A stretch of 19,707 nucleotides of DNA from Eggerthella sp. CAG:298 (GTDB lineage Bacteria > Actinomycetota > Coriobacteriia > Coriobacteriales > Eggerthellaceae): assembly GCA_000435675.1 (NCBI GenBank), contig FR895125.1:2921-22627 (forward strand), written 5' to 3'. The notes beneath the pieces were generated by a model. The model saw only the letters and a program-made list of their open reading frames with translations. It was not told where the DNA came from and ran no database searches. Numbering within the stretch: the stretch's first letter is position 1; each line of letters begins with the position of its first letter. A program made the position numbers and the translations under genes. Below are positions 15,827 through 19,707 of the stretch, piece after piece.

Positions 15827-16239
15827 ATCTCACCTGCTTTCACGTAGCGCGCAGTCTCTAAACCATAATAAGGTCGTGAACCAGCTCCGGCATCTCGGTC
15901 GTCGAAACGGTATACCTCGATCATTGCGGTATACAACGTTCCCGCGGTTTGTTGCTCGCTTTTCACCGTCGTATAAACTGCAAAATCGCTGATAATCTCA
16001 ACTTCGGGAATCGAATTAGGATCGGCACTGAAGCGTTCTGCTGTACTCGAAGCAAGATGTACTGCTTTTACCGTAGCACTATTCTCTTCACCTTGCTGAT
16101 GAGCAAAAGCGAATGCCTGAATAAGAACTGAAAGACATCCCGCGACCAAGATCAAAAGAATCAGCATCTCAACGATGAATGCGATGCCCGAACGACTGTG
16201 TGTCTGCTGGTCTTTAGGGGAACGGAATAACGGCTTCAT
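15823..16239 (-). CDS. Pseudopilin-like membrane protein (about 138 aa)
   Basis: A basic N-terminus (about 1-17) precedes a hydrophobic helix in SGIAFIVEMLILLILVAG, then a helical and beta-rich ectodomain with ASSTAERFSAD. This is the architecture of type IV pilins and pseudopilins. The prepilin peptidase site normally has Gly then Glu at +5; here Gly is followed by IAFIVE, putting Glu at +6, so processing is uncertain. Its neighbours overlap by four bases on both sides, indicating coupled translation. I recall comparable small pilin-like proteins in clostridial clusters but did not verify it. Function is inferred from topology and neighbours only. Confidence 0.7.
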   Translation of the reverse strand: MKPLFRSPKDQQTHSRSGIAFIVEMLILLILVAGCLSVLIQAFAFAHQQGEENSATVKAVHLASSTAERFSADPNSIPEVEIISDFAVYTTVKSEQQTAGTLYTAMIEVYRFDDRDAGAGSRPYYGLETARYVKAGEM

Positions 16240-16847
16240 GAGCGCTCCCCTTCCTTACTGCGCAGTGCAATAGCAGCAGTTCCATCGTCGGTGGTGATCG
16301 TGATCAGTCCGTTATCGTATGAGAAATCGAAGGTATCCGAATCGAAGATCGCGATAGCTTTTTCAGGCATATACGCATTTTCAGCCAGAACATATTCTTC
16401 CACAATCTTGCCCCGGTAGGCATAGATGCGCGTTTCATAGCTAGTTGTCCCGTCGAGCGTCTCACGCAACACGAGTGCTTTACCTTCCGGGCCTTCGCCA
16501 ACCTCAACCGCGTCGGCCACGTCGTTAGCATGGATGATATTGGCCAAGAACGCTTGATCAAGACGCTCGGTGCGCTCTGCTTGCGCCATCGTATCGAGCG
16601 TTTTGTATACATTGATGCCCACAAGGAACGCAAGCAATAGCATGACTATGAACAGTCCGAATAAAACCACTGCGAAGAACTTGTTCGTCGTAGTGGAAAT
16701 AGGGCTTTTGTGCGTGCGGATAGCAGAAGGGGTGAAAACAGTATGCGCGTTCGCATCCAACTCATCGAAGGCAATCTTGCGCGCATTCCTTGACATGCCG
16801 GAAAGATGCGGCAGAGTAACAGGTTTTTGCTTCCGATTATGTTTCAT
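16236..16847 (-). CDS. DUF4860-like bitopic membrane protein of the pilus-like operon
   Basis: The 203-residue protein has a cytoplasmic, basic and Thr/Ser-rich N-terminus (1-54), a membrane helix (about 56-78, FFAVVLFGLFIVMLLLAF), and a mainly beta ectodomain ending in YDNGLITITTDDGTAAIAL. The run from KFFAVVLFGLF to GINVYKTLDTM, followed by ALVLRETLDGTTSYETRIYAYRG, matches my memory of the DUF4860 family, unproven without a profile search. The fold could be a pilin-like or minor-pilin ectodomain. It overlaps its neighbours by four bases on each side, so it is translated with them and probably joins the same complex. Confidence 0.72.
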   Translation of the reverse strand: MKHNRKQKPVTLPHLSGMSRNARKIAFDELDANAHTVFTPSAIRTHKSPISTTTNKFFAVVLFGLFIVMLLLAFLVGINVYKTLDTMAQAERTERLDQAFLANIIHANDVADAVEVGEGPEGKALVLRETLDGTTSYETRIYAYRGKIVEEYVLAENAYMPEKAIAIFDSDTFDFSYDNGLITITTDDGTAAIALRSKEGERS

Positions 16848-17170
16848 CGCGGCATCACCACCACACTGGGAACCGTGTTGCTCGCAAGCACTTCATAGAT
16901 GATGACATAATCGTCATGATTAACGCGTAGGTCGTAGTTGTCTTCCAAATAAGCCAGATTGGTAGGGAACGATCCTTCGATAGCCGCACATTGCATAGCA
17001 GCATCGAGGATGGTTGAACGAATAGAAGCAGCTCCCTGATCTTTCGCGCTGGCAAAGATCAGGTTGAGCAGAATACCCAATGCAACAAGCAATGCGCAGA
17101 CGAACACCGCAAGCGCAATAAAGCGGTTGCGTCGTGTTTTTTGCTGCTCAGGTGTTCTTTCCGTATACAC
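16844..17170 (-). CDS. Short bitopic protein of the pilus-like operon (108 aa)
   Basis: A cytoplasmic basic N-terminus (MYTERTPEQQKTRRNR) precedes a hydrophobic helix (about 17-39). The ectodomain contains CAAIEGSFPTNLAYLEDNYD, VNHDDYVIIYEV and SVVVMPR. The EG-x-(Y/F)-P-x-x-LAYLE pattern recalls the pilin-like core of pseudopilins (a sequence feature seen in GspG-type ectodomains). It is the first small gene after pilC, 30 bases downstream, and overlaps the next by four bases. The length is close to what is typical for small pseudopilin-type subunits. Role inferred from context. Confidence 0.7.
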   Translation of the reverse strand: MYTERTPEQQKTRRNRFIALAVFVCALLVALGILLNLIFASAKDQGAASIRSTILDAAMQCAAIEGSFPTNLAYLEDNYDLRVNHDDYVIIYEVLASNTVPSVVVMPR

Positions 17171-17200
17171 GCTTCGATCCCTACTCGTTATCGATCGACG

Positions 17201-18253
17201 CTAACTTATCGATCCCATGACACCGATAAGCGGCAACATGACCGAAATAAGCGTTGCACCAACAGCAACCGTAAGGAACGCTGCCATGATCGGCTCGACG
17301 CTGTCGATGATCTCGTCGATATCCGACACCGATTCATTGAAGAAGAGCGAAGAAAGCTGAATGAGAATATCATCTAGGCTACCTGAACGTGAAGCAACGG
17401 TGAGCATGCGCACATAGACAGGGTCGAACAGTTCAACCTCGCTGATCGCCTGAACGATACTGCGCGGATTCTCACTGTCGAGCATAAGCTTGTGAGCAGA
17501 AGCAACGTTTTCGTGCAAGCGCTCATGCGTGATAGTGGAAAGTGAAGCCCCCATCGCCTCGTCAGTATTGAGGCCTGATGCGATGTAGATCGCAAGCGCT
17601 GATACGAAACGAGAGAGCGCAAGCTCGTACATAGCATTCTTCGTAAGAGGTAATTTCTCGAACAGATTCATGAGCGACTGTCTGCCACCGGGCGAATGGG
17701 ACATGATAGTAGCCACAAGAAATACGAGCGCAAGAACGAGCGTAACGATGAGAGCAACCCAGCCTATACCGATCGCGACGCTCACTTCACTGAACGAACC
17801 CGCCGTAAGTGAACCAGACAAACGCTCATAAACACCAATGAAGACTGGCAAAATGATCAGAACGGCAAAGAGCAAGATGGCACTCATGATGCAGAGCAAT
17901 GCCGTTGGGTAGCCAATACTCGACGAAATCTTGGCAAACAGACGCGATTCCTCGTTGTAATAGACGCTCAAGCTGCGCAGAACATCTTCGAGATGACCAG
18001 AACGCTCACCTACCTCAACCATATCGGTCGCATAGCGCGGGAACGCTCCTGTGTCTTTCATGGATTGCGCAAGGCTTTTACCCGCGATCAAGCTTCGGTA
18101 GATCTTATTGCAGGTTTTACCGAACGAAGTATCACCCATATCTTCAGACAGCATATGAACTGCTTCATCGGTCTGAATACCGACCGATAACATGAGTGCA
18201 ACACTGTCGCAAAAAACACTGACTGCAGCACTGTCCGCTAAACGCTGTGCCAT
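17201..18253 (-). CDS. pilC: Type II secretion/type IV pilus inner-membrane platform protein (PilC/GspF family)
   Basis: The platform protein of type IV pilus and type II secretion machines, a polytopic membrane protein that works with the cytoplasmic ATPase. It has the two repeated F domains (about 10-130 and 210-330), each with the helical pattern of the family (GHLEDVLRSLSVYYNEE; GSLDDILIQLSSLFFNE). Three hydrophobic segments lie near 112-137, about 155-180 and at the C-terminus (AAFLTVAVGATLISVMLPLIG). At 350 residues it is shorter than the usual 400, lacking much of the N-terminal cytoplasmic portion. ATG 18253 has TAGGAG eight bases upstream. It is the first gene of the operon. Confidence 0.92.
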   Translation of the reverse strand: MAQRLADSAAVSVFCDSVALMLSVGIQTDEAVHMLSEDMGDTSFGKTCNKIYRSLIAGKSLAQSMKDTGAFPRYATDMVEVGERSGHLEDVLRSLSVYYNEESRLFAKISSSIGYPTALLCIMSAILLFAVLIILPVFIGVYERLSGSLTAGSFSEVSVAIGIGWVALIVTLVLALVFLVATIMSHSPGGRQSLMNLFEKLPLTKNAMYELALSRFVSALAIYIASGLNTDEAMGASLSTITHERLHENVASAHKLMLDSENPRSIVQAISEVELFDPVYVRMLTVASRSGSLDDILIQLSSLFFNESVSDIDEIIDSVEPIMAAFLTVAVGATLISVMLPLIGVMGSIS

Positions 18254-18298
18254 GGTGTGTGCTCCTATTCCATCATGACGAATAGCCCTTGCCCGTCG

Positions 18299-18325
18299 AG
18301 GCGCTTCCTCGCATCTGAAGCGCCT
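18299..18325 (-). promoter_or_regulatory. Perfect 9-bp hairpin in the pil operon leader
   Basis: On the minus strand AGGCGCTTC and GAAGCGCCT pair exactly around a 9-base loop. No U-tract follows, so it is not a terminator. It lies about 45 bases before the pilC start, inside the predicted mRNA leader, as a regulatory or mRNA-stability element. Confidence 0.55.
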
Positions 18326-18441
18326 TCACCACGATCAGCAACCCCGATGAGCGCATTGCTCTATTGTAGCGCGAATGGTATCAAATTGCCTTATGAACCA
18401 TTGTTTCTCTTGTTTTGAGCGCAATATGATGCTCTTTTTTT

Positions 18442-18458
18442 TGATGCCTGACGCATCA
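18442..18458. repeat. Inverted repeat upstream of the lipoprotein promoter
   Basis: TGATGC and GCATCA flank CTGAC. The centre is about 45 bases before the TATAAT at 18495, a position where an activator might bind. A preceding T8 run sits on the wrong side for a rightward terminator. Confidence 0.4.
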
Positions 18459-18494
18459 GAGGTTCTCCTGCTTTCTCTTTGTGGTTTCGCTCGG

Positions 18495-18500
18495 TATAAT
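18495..18500 (+). promoter_or_regulatory. -10 element of the transglutaminase-like lipoprotein gene
   Basis: A perfect TATAAT 86 bases before the GTG start. The hexamer at 17 bases is TTTCTC, a weak -35. Confidence 0.5.
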
Positions 18501-18586
18501 ATATCAACCAACCATAAGTTCTTTTTGGGCAGGTCGATTGCTTTTTCGATACTGGTCGCTGTGCGAAACAGCATAAAGGATGAAAC

Positions 18587-19534
18587 GTGACGGAAGAGCG
18601 CAACATACGATTCACCAGCATCATGGGATTCATTCTCGCATGTCTTATCTGCGTGCTCGCTTTGAGCGCCTGTGGAGAAAGCGCCCAAGCCTCCGATGGC
18701 TCTTCTGATGACACAAGCGGGGATCCCTTCACTGCTCCTGCTGAAATCGAACTCTCTTCCTTCAACACTGCCGCAGCAACAGGCTCTAACAGTGCTTCGA
18801 TCGACACTTCATCGGCTTCTAAGGGCTATGTGGGAGCAGCGGCAACCTCGTCAAGCCGTCTCAAGCTCCAAGTAACAAAAGATGGGCAATCGATGCACTA
18901 CGATATGCCCTCTGATGGCACACCCATTATCGTGCCACTCGACATGGGAAGCGGTACTTACACGATCGCCGTCATGCAGAACACCAGCGGATCACGCTAT
19001 GTCGAGCTCTATTCCACAGGCGTGAATGCTCAACTTGATAGCGAACAAGCTCCTTATTTGGTGCCGAATATTTTCTGCAACTATGATGCCTCAAGTGCTG
19101 TAGTCGCTAAAGCGCAGGAGCTCACTCGCGATGCAAAGAACGAGGGTGATGCATTGCGGCTCATCTACAGCTGGATCGAGCACAACGTGGTCTACGACAA
19201 TGCGAAAGCTGAGCAGCTGAGCGGCAAATCGGGCTACATACCCAACCCAGATGAAACGCTGCAGACGCAGAAGGGAATCTGCTTCGATTATGCATCGCTT
19301 GCTGCCGCTATGCTGCGCAGTCAAGGCATCCCCTGCAAAATCGTTACTGGCTACGTTTCACCTGATGGGGTCTATCACGCTTGGAACATGGTCTGGATCG
19401 ATGGAAGTTGGAAGACGGTCTCATTCACCGTGAATCCGCGCGACTGGACACGCGTCGATCTCACGTTCGCCGCCAATGGCGCGGGGAACACCGTGGGCGA
19501 CGGCAACAACTACACCGATCGCTACGTGTACTAG
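18587..19534 (+). CDS. Secreted lipoprotein with transglutaminase-like (Cys-His-Asp) domain
   Basis: The 315-residue protein has an N-terminal signal with a lipobox LSAC (lipidated Cys29), a Ser/Thr-rich low-complexity spacer (about 31-85), a beta-type middle region (about 88-160) and a C-terminal transglutaminase-like domain (about 170-315). Catalytic candidates are Cys232 in QKGICFDYASL, His264 in VYHAWNMVW and Asp291 in RVDLTFA, followed by the GDGNNYTDRYVY end seen in related bacterial proteins. Members of this superfamily include peptidases, transglutaminases and cell-wall-linked enzymes, so the reaction is not assigned. GTG 18587 has AAAGGA six bases upstream. The protein would be anchored on the outer face of the membrane, near the pilus-like machine gene cluster but divergently transcribed. 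Confidence 0.88.
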   Translation: MTEERNIRFTSIMGFILACLICVLALSACGESAQASDGSSDDTSGDPFTAPAEIELSSFNTAAATGSNSASIDTSSASKGYVGAAATSSSRLKLQVTKDGQSMHYDMPSDGTPIIVPLDMGSGTYTIAVMQNTSGSRYVELYSTGVNAQLDSEQAPYLVPNIFCNYDASSAVVAKAQELTRDAKNEGDALRLIYSWIEHNVVYDNAKAEQLSGKSGYIPNPDETLQTQKGICFDYASLAAAMLRSQGIPCKIVTGYVSPDGVYHAWNMVWIDGSWKTVSFTVNPRDWTRVDLTFAANGAGNTVGDGNNYTDRYVY

Positions 19535-19618
19535 GTGACAAACTACCCGGTCGTTCGACACCTTTTTTAGTTCGACCAGCGGAGAGCGCGAGACACGAGG
19601 TTCCCCGCTTCCCTGCTC

Positions 19619-19645
19619 AAGAACCTGCATCTTGCAGGTTCTTTC
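19619..19645 (+). terminator. Perfect hairpin downstream of the lipoprotein gene
   Basis: AAGAACCTGCA and TGCAGGTTCTT pair perfectly (11 bp) around TCT, followed by TCG. The U-tract is short, so it could be a weak terminator or only a stable hairpin. A T6 run at 19563-19568 lies nearer the stop codon but its stem is very weak. Confidence 0.5.
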
Positions 19646-19707
19646 GTGCGTCGCTGCTTCGCTCGGGTTTTATTAAATGAATTTAGTCGGCGAAGAGTCA
19701 CCTCGCT

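Larger units (their letters stand above)
18254..18586. other. Divergent intergenic region between pilC and the transglutaminase-like lipoprotein gene
   Basis: This 333-base gap holds two divergent transcription starts and no gene I can support. On the minus side, TACAAT (18366-18361) is a -10 candidate for the pil operon, with no clear -35. Its leader carries two hairpins listed separately. On the plus side, TATAAT (18495-18500) precedes the lipoprotein gene. Between them are AT-rich stretches and a small inverted repeat at 18442-18458. Confidence 0.6.

Noticed and set aside
18299..18356. c-di-GMP riboswitch in the pil leader
   Set aside because: Hairpins exist, but the conserved GEMM core sequence could not be matched.

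Overview
The window looks like a core-genome stretch of a mid-GC actinobacterium, probably class Coriobacteriia (Eggerthellaceae-like, for example a relative of Cryptobacterium or Slackia). The grounds are the protein style, an HD-GYP response regulator followed by an HPt protein, a stand-alone family III CoA-transferase, and a compact type IV pilus-like cluster. This placement is inference from remembered family resemblance; no search was run. I see no prophage, insertion sequence, CRISPR array, tRNA or rRNA gene.

Layout. Positions 1-7969 are a leftward run of housekeeping genes: dnaX (clamp loader, running off the left edge), a DedA-family membrane protein, the small SRP RNA gene ffs with its own promoter and terminator-like end stem, folC (folate polyglutamylation), an LCP-family cell-envelope protein, murA (first committed step of peptidoglycan synthesis) and tsf (EF-Ts). 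rpsB (ribosomal protein S2, 8046-8837) is upstream of tsf, with a terminator-like hairpin between them. A rightward CaiB/BaiF-type CoA-transferase follows at 9162-10397 with its own promoter, leader hairpin and strong terminator. Leftward again come a YacP/Rae1-like NYN nuclease gene and rlmB, the pair adjacent in Bacillus subtilis too.

The signalling part (about 12100-14154) runs rightward. A receiver-HD-GYP protein (predicted c-di-GMP phosphodiesterase) is broken by a frameshift near 13093 and lacks a standard start codon at the place its ribosome binding site points to. It is followed two bases later by a single-domain HPt phosphotransfer protein. A bidirectional terminator separates these from the convergent pilus cluster.

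The pilus-like operon (14253-18253, leftward) is transcribed in the order pilC, four small single-pass membrane proteins with overlapping or close genes, then pilT. It contains no recognisable PilB, major pilin or prepilin peptidase. Its mRNA leader (about 18254-18360) can form two hairpins. The four small proteins are the least understood content of the window and the best candidate for an undescribed machine. At the right end, a rightward lipoprotein with a transglutaminase-like Cys-His-Asp core (18587-19534) closes the window.

Main points for follow-up: the compact PilC/PilT cluster with its leader, the decaying or frameshifted HD-GYP gene, the LCP protein that has lost the family's usual catalytic residues, the X-Pro repeat linker in DnaX, and the ffs gene whose promoter sits in the folC stop codon and whose end stem doubles as a terminator.
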